Below are positions 40,792-53,200 of a DNA stretch of 64,000 bases, one piece after another; the first letter of the stretch is position 1, and each line of letters opens with the position of its first letter. Under the pieces are notes generated by a model. The model was not told the DNA's origin and searched no databases. It worked only from the letters and a program-made list of their open reading frames with translations. Origin of the DNA: Temnothorax longispinosus (lineage: Eukaryota; Arthropoda; Insecta; Hymenoptera; Formicidae); contig NC_092358.1 of NCBI RefSeq assembly GCF_030848805.1, positions 24,417,073-24,481,072 of the forward strand. The letters run 5' to 3'. Position numbers and translations under genes: made by a program.

Positions 40792-42173
40792 ACGGACCTG
40801 CGTCTTGCTTAACGCGCCGAAACTTTCGATTCTCGTCGCGAATTTCGGGAGGTTGAAGAATCGTTTTTTATATGATACCTCGGTCCAAAGTAAAACTGTA
40901 GTCGAAAATTTAGTCAAGTTGTGTCGACTCGTACATTCGGGGATTTAGTCGACAGGTCGGTGGTCTCCGGACGGGTCGGGGGGTGCGAAAACAAGTTTTA
41001 ACCGTGGAACTTAACTACTAAAGTAGACGTGAGAAGACGCTGATGAAGAACACAGAACCCTTTAGTAATATCTAAACTCTAATTATAACTATTATAACGA
41101 TACGTACGACTGTGGTAGCTATGCTAGTACCTGCTATTGTTAAAGAGAAAGTGATGCGAATAAGGTAGAGACGATCGAAGGAACAGAGGGAAATGCTGGA
41201 AAAAAAATACGAACTACAGCATAGTGCCTCAGTGCGTGTCGACATTCGCTCATCGATATGACTTTTACAATGATTTTCTTATATTTCATATAATTGCATG
41301 TATTTTTTTAATATTTCGAAATCATAATTTTATTCCAAATTTAATTTGATTACTATTACAAAGTAAAAAATATTGAACTTAGAAAGAATTGTCAACTTGA
41401 AATATTAACATGTCTTTTTATAAGGTTTTATAAAATTGATTTTATAAATAGACTTGTAGTGTAGCTCTTTTTTATATAAATGTCGACTTTTTTTATGATA
41501 CGCACTCGAGTCATTGTGCACCGAGACAAGTTTCGCACCGCGTTCTGTCAGTGAGCTTCGCAAACGATCTAAAGTCTGTCTTACGATATCTTGTTTTTTT
41601 CGCGTCGACGTGCAGATACCCCTCGTTTCCGTCGCCCCGCATCAGCGTACGATCGTGCCTCGTCAAAAACTCACGCACGACGTTGTTTATTCTTGTAATT
41701 TTTCTAATCGCTCGCGCACGATCGGGTATACAAGCGGCGTAGATTTTTTTGCGCCTCGCGGCGGCGAAAATCATATCCGGTCAGGAAATCCGTCGGTCGT
41801 GTTTTCTCGCGTCGCGATCTGAAAGTAACGTCTCTCGCATAAGAGAGGAAATCCCGGATGGGCACGCGAGAAAGGGAAAGAGAGAGATTCTTTCTTCGTG
41901 ACGCGAGATCGCGAAAGTTTCGACAGCCCGCGGTCGCACCTCGCTGACAGTTCGGGGCAGTTTGGACGGAGGGCACCCAACGACGTCGACGACGACGGCG
42001 ACGACGACGGTTGAAGTCGAGGAGGCGATGAAAGGAAGCCGATGGGCGGAAACTTTCGAAATCATTGCGACCGCGGAAACTTCGCAGACTTTAAACGGGT
42101 TTCGTCCGGACTTTCGAATGGCACTCGAATGCGAATAACGCGATCGGCCGGCCGGCCGATCGGCGGCAGCGTT

Positions 42174-42198
42174 TATAAAAGCCGACGACTTACGGTCA
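42174..42198 (+). promoter_or_regulatory. Possible core promoter: TATAAAAG with TCAGG downstream
   Basis: TATAAAAG (42174-42181) is followed by an initiator-like TCAGG (42196-42200) whose A is 24 nt from the first T, slightly closer than usual. It sits in a CpG-rich patch with (CGA)n-like repeats at 41980-42010 and a GGCCGGCCGGCC palindrome just upstream. There is no coding gene downstream, so if real it would drive a noncoding transcript. Confidence 0.25.
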
Positions 42199-42307
42199 GG
42201 TACGCGATCCGAAAGTTTTCGCGCTCCGACGGATTCTTTGGCGTTGTACGCGGGGGCGACAGAAAGGGGGTGGCGAAAGGAGAAGACGGAGCGCAAAATG
42301 CGAAACG

Positions 42308-42309
<2 letters not shown>

Positions 42310-42357
<48 letters not shown>

Positions 42358-42366
42358 AAGAGAGAA
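42310..42366 (+). repeat. (GA)n microsatellite
   Basis: About 57 nt of GA dinucleotides with AAA interruptions, purines on the + strand. Confidence 0.95.
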
Positions 42367-43479
42367 CGGTAAAGGGTGGTAACTCAATGCAATAAGTCGC
42401 GAATCAAATGGATCTCGGCTTGAGACGAGAGGCTCAGATTAGCGAAGAATCAAACATGATGTATACTCTTTAAAACAAACAAAACAAAAGTGAAACTAAG
42501 AGACAAGAGAATAAAAAAGGGAGATATATTAAAACTAGGAAACGCGCGCGCAACGCGTAAAGTGCGCAAACGGGGCGCGAATAGAGCGGCGCGAATCAAC
42601 GTGAAAGAGAATAGAGAGTGAGGGAGGGAGAGAAAGAGAAGTTAAGCGAATCTAATTAATACTGATAGAGCATACACATTGAGATACACAAAAACATATA
42701 GTATTATACGTTTTACGATACGATTGTAATGAACACTTTGTAAGCAAAGGGAAAAAAAAAGTTACGCATAGTTTTCCATTACCCCCGTAATGAATGTAAT
42801 TCGTTAAAAGGGAGAGTTCAGACAGAAAATACACACGCGGTCCACGAACACACACAGACAGACGGTCAAAAGGAGTGTACACGTGCAAGCACGCGCATAC
42901 ATACATATATATACACACACATACGTTCGAAGTCACTCGGGTACACATAAGAATTTATAAGAAAAAAAAATGAAGTCGGTAATCTGTCTTTAAAGTATCA
43001 TGTGTCTATAAACTATAGCGATCGATATTGTCTTTTAAATAAATGGCAAAAAAAAATACAAATAACCGTGGTAACGTCGTGTAAGGTAGCGATAAACAAA
43101 CACTCTGCAATATAATGACATAATATATATTCTTACATTTATAACGGCGGAACATACGATGGATATTATGTGACGAGAGCAGACAGCGGGAAGCCCGAAA
43201 AAATCGTGTAAAATGCGCGTCGAGGAGTATCGGAGAAATGCCATCGCGAGAATTGAATCGGTCCTCCTTCCCTCGGAATCATCCTGAACGAAAGAGAGAA
43301 GAGAAAAAATGGCGTGTTTTTCGATACTACTGAACGCGCATGGAGATATCACATGGATACACACATACACATTAAACACACAAAGTACACAAAGAGAGAT
43401 CCAAAAAAAGAAACTATCGATTATTCTACCAAGTAAAATGAATTAACAAGAGGATGATAATTAGATTTGTAATTAATTA

Positions 43480-43606
43480 CATATATATTTTTCAATACTT
43501 TAACTACTTGCTGAATGTAAACTATATACATATAATTATATATATATTATATATATTATATACATATATTATATATATATATATATATATATTATATACA
43601 TACACA
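43480..43606. repeat. AT-rich low-complexity tract with (TA)n
   Basis: Almost entirely A and T, with repeated ATATATTAT words. Confidence 0.9.
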
Positions 43607-44182
43607 CCTCTAATGCGCGCGATATCGCGCGCGCGTGAGGATGAAGAAGGGTGCGACGATGAAAGCAGCTTCGCAGAGAATCTCTGAGGGAACGCTGAGA
43701 CAGAACGTTAAAACGATGAAATCTGAGGAGGATCACCTCGAGAAACAGAAATCCTCGGGAGAACCATCGGCTAAAATAATGGTCCTCCGATTTTTTCGGT
43801 GTCTTCCGATAGACTCTCGGCGGGCGTCTTTCATCGACGCGATCGCTCGCTTCCGGCTCGGCCGCAGCTCGCGAGAATCGAGAGGAATGGAGCGAGAACG
43901 TAAACATTCGGGGAAAGGGAGGAGACTGTCTCTCGTCGTGGCGGATCACGTGCCGAGCGGAAACGAGCGACGGGCACCCATCTTCGACCGCTCTCCTCGG
44001 GAAAGCGGAAGAGTTTCTGCGAGATCTTTTTGTACCCCGCCCAAGTTACACTCTCGGTGTCGAAAAAAAAAACTATGTCACACTACGTGTAAGTGAATCC
44101 TAAATGTAACTGTTAATTGCCCCTACTCCAAAGCCCCCCAACCCACGCCATTTGTATAAAGAGAAGAAAACTCGCGAGTATG

Positions 44183-44215
44183 GGAGAGAAAGAGAGAAAG
44201 AGAGAGAGAGAAAGA
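44183..44215 (+). repeat. (GA)n purine tract
   Basis: GA dinucleotides with AAA interruptions, purines on the + strand. Confidence 0.85.
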
Positions 44216-44497
44216 TATATGCGTGCAAGACGGAGCGATTGGCTGTATGGATTAATTACGTGGTAGCGCGTGCATGTGTATGGGAGTGTGAGGACACGTT
44301 CGTTCGCCTTAGTTACTTTTTTCCTGGGTGCAAAATGGGAAAAAATGGAGATCCTTTCGAATGATTTTTGCACGCCTATGATTGTTATGTATAGATCGTA
44401 TACTTACGATTATTACTATTATGATTATGATTATTATCTTCACCCCTTAGACGAAAAAGAAAAAGAGACAAACACACTGCGCGCCTATATATATATC

Positions 44498-44505
44498 TGT
44501 ATATA
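44498..44505 (+). promoter_or_regulatory. PUF (Pumilio)-type site TGTATATA
   Basis: Fits UGUANAUA, just upstream of a long T-rich stretch (44510-44575). A TA-rich context weakens the case. Confidence 0.3.
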
Positions 44506-44569
44506 GGTCTTTTCTCACCTCACCTTGTTTCTTTTCTTTTTTTCTTCGTCCGTTTATTTTTTTCTCTTT

Positions 44570-45090
44570 TTTACATTATACATATATATATTAGAGATGT
44601 ATTTTCTGTTGGCTCGTTAGATTTTGTTCCTTTATTTTTGTACGAAAACGCAACATCAACGACGACGCGTCGTCGATTTTACCTATACATATATATATAA
44701 ATACATATATATGAATATTATAATTGTAGCTCGCTTATAAGATTATCGTTCAACCCTTCTTTTGATATAGTTTGTTATTGTTGTTTTTGTATGATATTTG
44801 ATTATATATACCGGCGTGCGCGTGTCGCGCGTCAGAGAAATAATATATATAAATATATATACTACCATATTATATATATATATAATATATATTTTTGTTA
44901 ATAATACAGTGGTTTGATAACTACATTAGCCTGTTAATAATGAATTTGTTTCTCTGTTTCTTACGGCCCGTGAATATACATAGATAGACACACGTGCATA
45001 TACATAGATATATATATATTATACATATTATACATACCTATATATATATATAAATATCGATTATATATATATATATACATATACCGCTAC
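44570..45090. repeat. AT-rich low-complexity region with several (TA)n runs
   Basis: Repeated TATATATA blocks between about 44580 and 45085, with little unique sequence. Confidence 0.8.
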
Positions 45091-45340
45091 ATTATATTTT
45101 GTTTAACAGTGTGACGAAGCGACAATGAAGCGTTTCTTGAAATTTGTCGAGCGACTTTACAAGGGGCTCCGACACGAAATATTGAATATCGAAACTCGCG
45201 TGTAATATAACTTATAATATCATTTTGTAAATTATTTTTTGTATTTTTATATATATACATATATAAATAACGAAAGCATACAAAAGAGAGTCGCGGAACA
45301 GTGTTATGCGCACGACGAGAAATCAAGAGAGTTTGAGAGT

Positions 45341-45409
45341 AAGAAAGAGAGAAAGAGAGAGAGAAAGAAAGACCGAGCGAGAGAGAGGGAGAGAAAGGGA
45401 GCGAGAGAA
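45341..45409 (+). repeat. GA-rich purine tract
   Basis: GA dinucleotides broken by AAA and CGA, purines on the + strand. Confidence 0.85.
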
Positions 45410-46134
45410 TGCATCGGAGACGAGAGAACGTTCATGATGAAAGGAAGGGTAAAGAAAACAAAAAATCCTCGTGACGCATTAATTAACACTGACGATACTT
45501 AATCAGTCGCTGACAGTCCTTTCGTTGATCGAGAGCGGCGCCAAGAAGATTTATTATCCGAACGACTACCAGAAAATCGCATACGGCGCGTATGCAACGT
45601 TTGTAAAACTATAAAACGAGTACACACAAATGTGCATACACACATACACAGACAGACACACGGCGCAAAATTTAATTTAATACGACACGCCAGCCCCGAA
45701 GATTGCGATTGTTCCCGATTACTTGTAACCTCTCTGTATGTATTTTGCAGCTTGTCAGTGCTTTTTGTTCATTATTACATTACCTTACAAATATTAATTC
45801 ACCGTTCTTTTTGTACCAGTCTTACTCTTTACGTGTCGCCGGGATGCGAGCTTTAACTGTATGATTTCAACCCAACGGACACAGTGCAACGCAAACTCCA
45901 AAGAAAGCGCGGCCACGGCCGGCGCCGATCTCGGGCCGTTCGCTCGCGATCGTTGGTGACCTCGCAAAGCAACTTATTGTTAGTATAATATAGCGTATAC
46001 CAGATATTATTTTTCTCAAAGATCAAGCAGACACGATCGGGACAGCAAGTAACTGAGAAAGTTACGTGCTGGATTCCAGTTACCCTCGACCGCGGCTTTG
46101 GATAATTTTAACCCTTTCCATACTCTCGCTAATA

Positions 46135-46367
46135 CACTGAGAAAAAAATGTTGTAAATTTGACTAAACTCGTTTAGTTGTAGTGATTTGTTTAATGCAAA
46201 TATTAATATATTTAAATCAAATATACGTGAGTAATATCAAGAAATTCTGAATCTATTTAAATATAATATTTTTTGAATTAACAAATGTTAGCTTGACAGC
46301 CCGTGACCGCTGCATTTAGTTGAATCAAATAATATTTCTTTGAATCTACGATTTTTTTTTCTCAGTG
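46135..46367. mobile_element. Non-autonomous TA-target DNA transposon (MITE) with CACTGAGAAAAAAA ends
   Basis: The left end CACTGAGAAAAAAATG and the right end read on the other strand, CACTGAGAAAAAAAAT, match over about 14 bp. TA dinucleotides flank both ends (46133-46134 and 46368-46369). The 233-bp AT-rich body has no coding capacity. The TA duplication fits the Tc1/mariner superfamily; I cannot name the family. Confidence 0.75.
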
Positions 46368-47240
46368 TATGGATCCTTATCGCAATATTCACCCGAACAT
46401 TATTTATATGTATCACAGCGTATAATTACATTACCGATTTATTTTCCAGCGTAATGTTCCGAACATACGAAAGTGCGAAATCAAACACGAGTTGGAAGGG
46501 GTTTTTAGTACACCGACTAGACGAAATACTTTTCGCGATAATAATAACGGAGAGCCCAAAATTATTTTCGGTGTGTAATTTTGATCACTGAAATATTTAG
46601 CCGCGTCGAGAATTGGCACATCCCCGAGACACAATGCTCCATATACGCACGTTTCCGCGGTCGGGGGTTGGATTCCGTGTTCGCGCACATGGAGAAAGAT
46701 TTATCGTCCCTCGCCGGTCGGGGCCACGCGGAGCGCCTCGCGCGCGGGATTACCCTCGCGGCGTGTAAGATGCTATCGGCCTTATGTAAATTAACCACGC
46801 CATTCAAGCCGCAACGGAGTCTGAGTAATTATGACAGATAATTGTCTCGTATCTCATAACGAAATAAACCCCCTAATCGATTCTGTATTCCCCCGCGAGC
46901 GAGCGAGCGAGCGCCTGTCGCGATTCTCGCTACGGCCGATAGCGCGATACGTCGCCATGCGATTCTCTCGATGGAACCCACGACCGGCAAGATATATAAG
47001 TCTCTCCGCTGAAGTATTAATAATCAAAAAAACGCGCGCACGCGCGGCGATTCGCGTGTCGTCGTTTTGCTGTAATTCGCCTCCATCCTTGAGTCGGCTT
47101 TTAGAAAGCTGCTTGGAAGAGATCCGTCGAGAAGTTTCAAGAAATTTCGTTTCACGCGCATGGGAAAACGAGAGGAGAGCCAAAGGAAGCTAGCAACGGG
47201 AGATCTTTGATTCTCGCGTTTGAGCGTGCGTGTCTGTGTG

Positions 47241-47315
47241 AAAGAGAGTGCGAGCGAGAAAGACAGAGAGAACAAGAGCCAACGAGAAAATGAGAGCGAG
47301 AGAGAAAGAGAGATT
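47241..47315 (+). repeat. GA-rich purine tract
   Basis: GA dinucleotides mixed with CGA and AAA, purines on the + strand. Confidence 0.8.
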
Positions 47316-49068
47316 AAGATGTATATTTTTCGTGAACGTTCTTTCTTAGTTTTCTCATGCAAGCACGGTGGACGAGGGTGGTTGCCGTTCGATTCGATTG
47401 TTTTGGATCAAAACCATCGTCGGTCGATCTCTCGTCGTCCTTCGACGTCGCCGTCGTTGGTCGAGCAAATCCCTCGAAGTCTCCCACGATTCTTTAATCG
47501 AGTCTAAAAGCTGTAATTTGGCGATCGAGCGATGATCCCGATCGATGAAATCGTCGAAGGGTAACAGGAAAACGGGCGGTACGTGTCACGATTTCCTTCC
47601 AAGGCATATGAACACGAGACTGGAGATCTCCGCTAGACGGGAGATCGTTTGCACTTCATTAGTCTTTAATTAGATACTTACTAAACGAATCGAGATCAGA
47701 GATAATTTGGGAAGAGCATAAATAAAGGCTTGTTTAGCGATAGTCTAAAATTCGTATACGGCAAAATTCTTTATCCTTATAGACAAATTAGGGGCATACG
47801 ATAAGTCTTTAAGACTCGAAACCGGAAACCGATCGGTCGAACGGCGTCGAGGGATCGAGAGAAAACGAAAAGAGATCGACGGCGATCTAAAAGGGCGAGA
47901 TCCAGGACGATGGTCGACGGTGAGGTGAAGGGCAGGGCGCCTGGTATTAGTACACATTAGTTTTTTGGCTAGAGGGGGCGCCCAATTAGTTGTTGGAATT
48001 TTATAGTCTAGGTAATAATTCTCGATATAGTTCAATGTTGTCGAGTTTTCTATTAGTTGAGCGTGGCGAGGAGAACGCGAGAAATTTAGGGGAAAGCTGG
48101 AGGGCTCCGCACACTCGATGGCGATTGCTATAACCGAGCGACAAATTAACTATTTATACAAATTGTTCAGAAAATATATTCTAGATATCGATGTGCGAAT
48201 ATAGTGTTTTATATACATTACATAGGTTGAAAGAAAATTTAATTCGGCTGGAAGTACGAGATGTTTTCTCAACACGGCGTCCGTAGAGTTTTCAATGGGA
48301 ATTCAATATCGGAGCGGTAATCGGAAAACTCGCTGAAACATCGGGACGATTTAGGACGAGGGCACTTCGCGCTGAAAATCGCGATATTATTCGCTTTGTG
48401 CGCCGGCGATGAAATTTTCCTATGGCGAATATGAAACTTGGCGATTTTGCGGCGCGCGTTAAACATTAATTATTGAAAACAGTAATATCGCGTTCGCTAA
48501 AGCCGCCGCCGCTGCCTCGCCGCCGCGCCTGGTAAATCGATAAACCGTTAGCGCGGATGTGCACGTCGCTTATTCGCTCGTTCCGTTCGCTCATTTTAGC
48601 GTGCCCTTAACGCGAGCTTACGCCCGGCCGTAAATTTCCACGCGTTAATTACACGGTGTGTTCTTCCGTTGAAACGGACGCGGACTTTTAATTGATTTAC
48701 GCGGAAATCGCGGGCATTAACGCGCGAGTCCCTCCGCGACGAGGTGTGTGATCGCCATAAAAGGAAATAATCAAAGTCGCGTAAGGAGTTTCACACTTAC
48801 ATCAAGCTATATGGAGATGTATAAATCAGGAAACTTTGAATAAAGATGATAATGTTGGCTAATAGAAATATATATGTATATCCGCGATCGACGAGCGGAT
48901 AGTACGAGCGAGACAGATTTTTTCGAATTATTGCAAAAATACTGGCTAATAAAAATACTTGCGAAATTATATATAGCGACAAAATTTGATAAAGATATCG
49001 TAGATGCGTTCGTTCCACTTTTCTCATCAGTGGCGTGCTACATGTGTTATTACCATTAATTCAGAAGT

Positions 49069-49122
49069 CTTTATAAATTTTAATAGCAAATTTAGCTTTA
49101 TAAATTTTAATAGCGAAATTAT
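49069..49122. repeat. Two head-to-tail copies of a 27-bp AT-rich unit
   Basis: The copies 49069-49095 and 49096-49122 share CTTTATAAATTTTAATAGC exactly and differ at a few positions after it. Confidence 0.75.
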
Positions 49123-50201
49123 ATATTACGGGAAGACTTTTATTGAAATCCCTTTTCTGAAAACCTTTTCTGAAAAGAGTAAATAGATGTTTAGTCAGTT
49201 AGGCAGGAAGGATGGATAAAATATGATGTTTAGTATACTTTTACACGAGACTCTTGTTTCAAACAGGTAGCTCATAAAATTCCCGATAACGACACAGCAA
49301 TTTGAGGCTTTTATCCAGCAAAGTTCGAAGGTATAGCTTCAGGCTTTCCTCGATTCTCGACTCGTCCTCGTCACCGATGTGTGTGGTTAGTCACGGCGAT
49401 TTCGAGTTACTAATAGCGTCTGTGCGGAGTGTTGGAGTACCGGATACTTCCGGCAACTGTCCAGTATAGCGGATTCTCACCTAGAAACTAGAATCGTCGT
49501 CCCTCGGCGGAGCTGGACGAACAGGACTGTTTTCCTGTTTACAACTTCGAACTTAGGCAAGATCCAATGAATCTCTAACTTCCGCTCAATAAATTACTCC
49601 CGCGGCGAAAACAATAAATAATAGAGCATAAAGAGACGAAACTGTCTATGGTTTCCTTGCACACGATTACATAATAGAAATAAAAAAAAATAAAGCTGTT
49701 TGGGTGACAATATTGATCGATCCGGCGAAAGAACGACAATGCCGAGGAACGGTGAGACTTCGCTCAGCTCCGACGACGTTCCGCGCGAAAACTTTCCGAG
49801 CGAGTTCGTTATTCCTCCCATCGCTCACCGGGAGGCGTGAGAGATTCTACGAGGTGCTCTTCGAAAGTTTTCCGATGGGGACGATGGGGTGCATTGCGAA
49901 TGGCCGATCGGTAAATATGGAAACGACGTTAGAGAGACGCGTCTTCGCAGGGTCGCTGTCTACGACGTGCGAGTGGTAGACGAGAACTTTATCTATATAT
50001 TTGCCACGATATTTAATATGTGAATGATTATATCTATTGAATATATAACATTGACATACAATATAGATATATATATATGAGAAAGTGAAAGAAAAAGCGA
50101 GAGAGAGAGTGATAGAATGCGAGAGTAAGTGCGAGCGTGAAAGAGTGTATGGCAATATCATAAAATTATTATTCTCTTTGTTACTTCTTTATAATTAAAA
50201 C

Positions 50202-50223
50202 AATAAAAAAGCTACTGAATAAA
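50202..50223 (+). terminator. Candidate polyadenylation signal pair with GU-rich downstream element
   Basis: AATAAA occurs at 50202-50207 and again at 50218-50223. Sequence rich in TG and T follows (TGTGCACGTTGTTATTT, then TGTGTGTCTATCGGTGTGTC to about 50300), the usual arrangement of a strong eukaryotic poly(A) site on the + strand. The nearest upstream + strand gene is Tob, 13.2 kb away. Confidence 0.45.
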
Positions 50224-53200
50224 AAGACGCTGTGCACGTTGTTATTTAAGCCGGATGTGGACGGCGGTGTTCTTCTTCTGTGTGTCTATCGGTGTGTCTA
50301 ACTGTAGCGCTACGTTCTTCCTTTCCGATTTCCTCGAGTCATTATTACATCGAGCTATTTGTCGCGTTGTATAATCCAATTGGCAACGGAATGCCAGTTA
50401 TCCTTGAAAAAAATTAATGAGCAGTAAGTTAGATTAGCCATGTAATATTTGCAGTAATGCTAGTCACGGATGCGCTTATCTATTAATTTCCGTTTGTTAT
50501 CGGTGTGTTTTATATCGAATATAATCTTTTTGTAACTTGACGATAATGTTGATAACCGTGATGATATCTTTGAAATGGAACACGATAAATTCGCGAAGCA
50601 ACTTTTTTTAAGTATGCTTCTTCGAAATGTTCTTTTTCATGTTTATGTCTCGATAAGTTATATAGAAGCAATACTGATAGTTTTTAAGATCTTTAATCTT
50701 TTTAATATCATTTTTATATATATTCTCTTTGATAATACTTCATAAATGATATTTTTAAAATTGTACAGACCGATCTTAATTGAATTGCATGGGCAATTAA
50801 TTTTTGATATTATAGCGTAATATATATTGTATCATATATTTTTAAAGACTTAATAATAAATTTAATTTCTGTAAATTGGGTCATGCGATACTAACGCGAT
50901 TTTCGATTTTCAATGACTCGACGAACCCACGTTTTCGAGCAAACGATAGCAGAATGCGCAACGCCTTGGATATATGTTATCTAATTTAAAAATTCATTCT
51001 TGCTTTCATTTCGTAAATATATGTACATAATGACGAGAATGCTTCGTGTAGTTGTTAATCCTCTAGTTTATCCTCCAGCGTAGCATTTGTTCAGCTCTTC
51101 ACGATTACGCTCTGTGTTTCTACATGCAAAGATTTAAGGGTGATTAGGCTACTTGAAAATAAAAAACATAGATAAGGGAACACGAAAGGGTATGATTGAA
51201 CGGAGGAACAAAAATCGAGCTAACAAAAAAAAAGGAACCAGTATTTCGTACGTACATGTTATCCTGTCGTTATCGTCTAAAAGTGAGATAAAGGAGAAAT
51301 AATTAAGTATCAACGGCCAAGGAAACGCGTTTTTCATCCTTCCTACTCTTGCGTACATTTATATATATACCTCTTGAAACTTAATTATCTGCGGTGTAAC
51401 TGCGCCGGTGGAATGCATGAGAGGGCGAGAGAGCGGCGGTGGACGAAATTAAGCGAGTTATATTTTTCACCTCGGTGGAGGAGGCGTCGAGAAGGAGAGA
51501 ATCGTCGGATGAAAGTGATCGTTTAGTTTAGAACGACCGCGTGCAAGGTTGAGTATGTGAGTGTATAACGATGCATTTCGCGTGAATATTGCACGTATAC
51601 ATTATATATTTATATGGGAATGCGCTGGAAAATCTATTTTGCGTCGTTCCGGCAGGACCCTCGTATTACGATGTAAAAACAGGCATATTCGATTTTATAT
51701 TCTAAAGTAACGTTTAAGGGACGCATACATTTTTACGCCGTAGGGCGTGTACTTTACCGTTAGACATGCGAGGGCAAACATGCGAGTATTATGAATACAT
51801 GTAATATACCTTCGGCGTTACTGAGCCGAATCTATCGAATCTCTCTCAGTTGATGCGGGAAGATAAAGGTAAAGAAAATTGCTGCAAATATTTTCCGCCG
51901 GAAATTGAAAGTCTTATTATTCTCCCTTTTGACAATGTTCATAAGGGCTTGAAAGTTACTCGCTTAATCGCCACTTGATTGTTAGATCGATCAGAGGAAT
52001 TACTTTAACAATTTTTTCATGTATAACGTGCCAGAAATTATAAAAAGAATTTATATACGGGATTGTGTTTTTAAAGAGATAAAAGCATTTCGTATGCGCG
52101 TGATATTAAAGGTACTTTGATGCTTAATTTTGTAATTTAAGGAAGTTATTTTCCCCACAATTTTGAGAAATCGACAGAAGTCAGTCGCGCGCGACTTTCT
52201 TGACATATGAATGACGACCGTTGTTCTACCGCTGCGAGAAGAGAGATGTGTGTCCCTTGTATAATATTCGTACCGTGTCTGTGTTTTGTGTCCACCTATA
52301 CGTACCCATATCTATCTGCCTACCCGCCTGTATCAATCTCGCACACTCGCATATACCTGTTGTGTCGTTACGAAATCAAAATATATAAATCAATCGGACA
52401 GGTCGGCTGAAGAGAGAACGGTGCCGGTGTGACTCCTGGCTGAACTCCGCGGAGCTCGCGGGGATGTAAAACGATCTCGCGCGACCTGCGCGATATCGAT
52501 TTACGTGGGATTAAACCCGCGGGATTGGGGACTTTGGAATTCTATTACAAAGACGGAAAAAAAAGAAAAAAAATTCGAGAAGCGTTCGACGACACGTAGC
52601 GCTGCAATCTATCATAGTCTATCCGCAGTCGCTCAGTTTACATAATTTGTTGTGACATCACTTATTCCGCGCCGTAGACTCGAATCCATAAATGTCCGCC
52701 GAAGAAATCCATCTTCTGTATATTTTATCGAGTTTAGTTACTTCGCCACTTGCGCGTGTGAGTTATTAGAGGAAAAACGAGCACTCTCTAAGAGACCCTG
52801 TATGCAGTTTTCTCTTCAGTCGATCGACAGTGTCGTGTTTGGAGTTCCTGGACTGATCAAACAGCACCTGTCTCAGCGCTTTTTAATCCTCAGGATGTAT
52901 CTTATAGCTATACATGTCGAGATATACGAGTCTCTGTGTAGACAGAAAATGACAGAACACGAAGTGCATATACGATACACACGCACGCACAGACACAAGC
53001 ACACTCTCACACGATGGAAAGCAGTAGAAAATGGGGCAGAAGCCAGAAGAGCGAGATAGAGAGAGAGATTATAATAGAAGCCGTGGGGCTGGACACGGCA
53101 GCTAGATACTTTTTTCACGGATTTAAATAGTTGTACGATATTCGTAGCTCGTAAGTATTATTATCCTTAAGTATAAAATAAGTATAAAATACATTAAAAT

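Larger units (their letters stand above)
37010..50240 (+). other. Gene-free downstream region, candidate very long 3' UTR of Tob
   Basis: No recognisable coding gene lies on either strand over 13.2 kb. The region has many purine (GA)n tracts on the + strand, (CA)n and (TA)n runs, three PUF-type UGUANAUA words (37359, 40784, 44498) and T-rich stretches near 44.5 kb. It ends with a tandem AATAAA pair followed by a GU-rich element. AATAAA words at 38832 and 43038 lack an equally good downstream element, so shorter 3' ends are possible. Two MITEs (39796, 46135) lie inside. Only transcript data can show how far the Tob mRNA extends. Confidence 0.4.
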
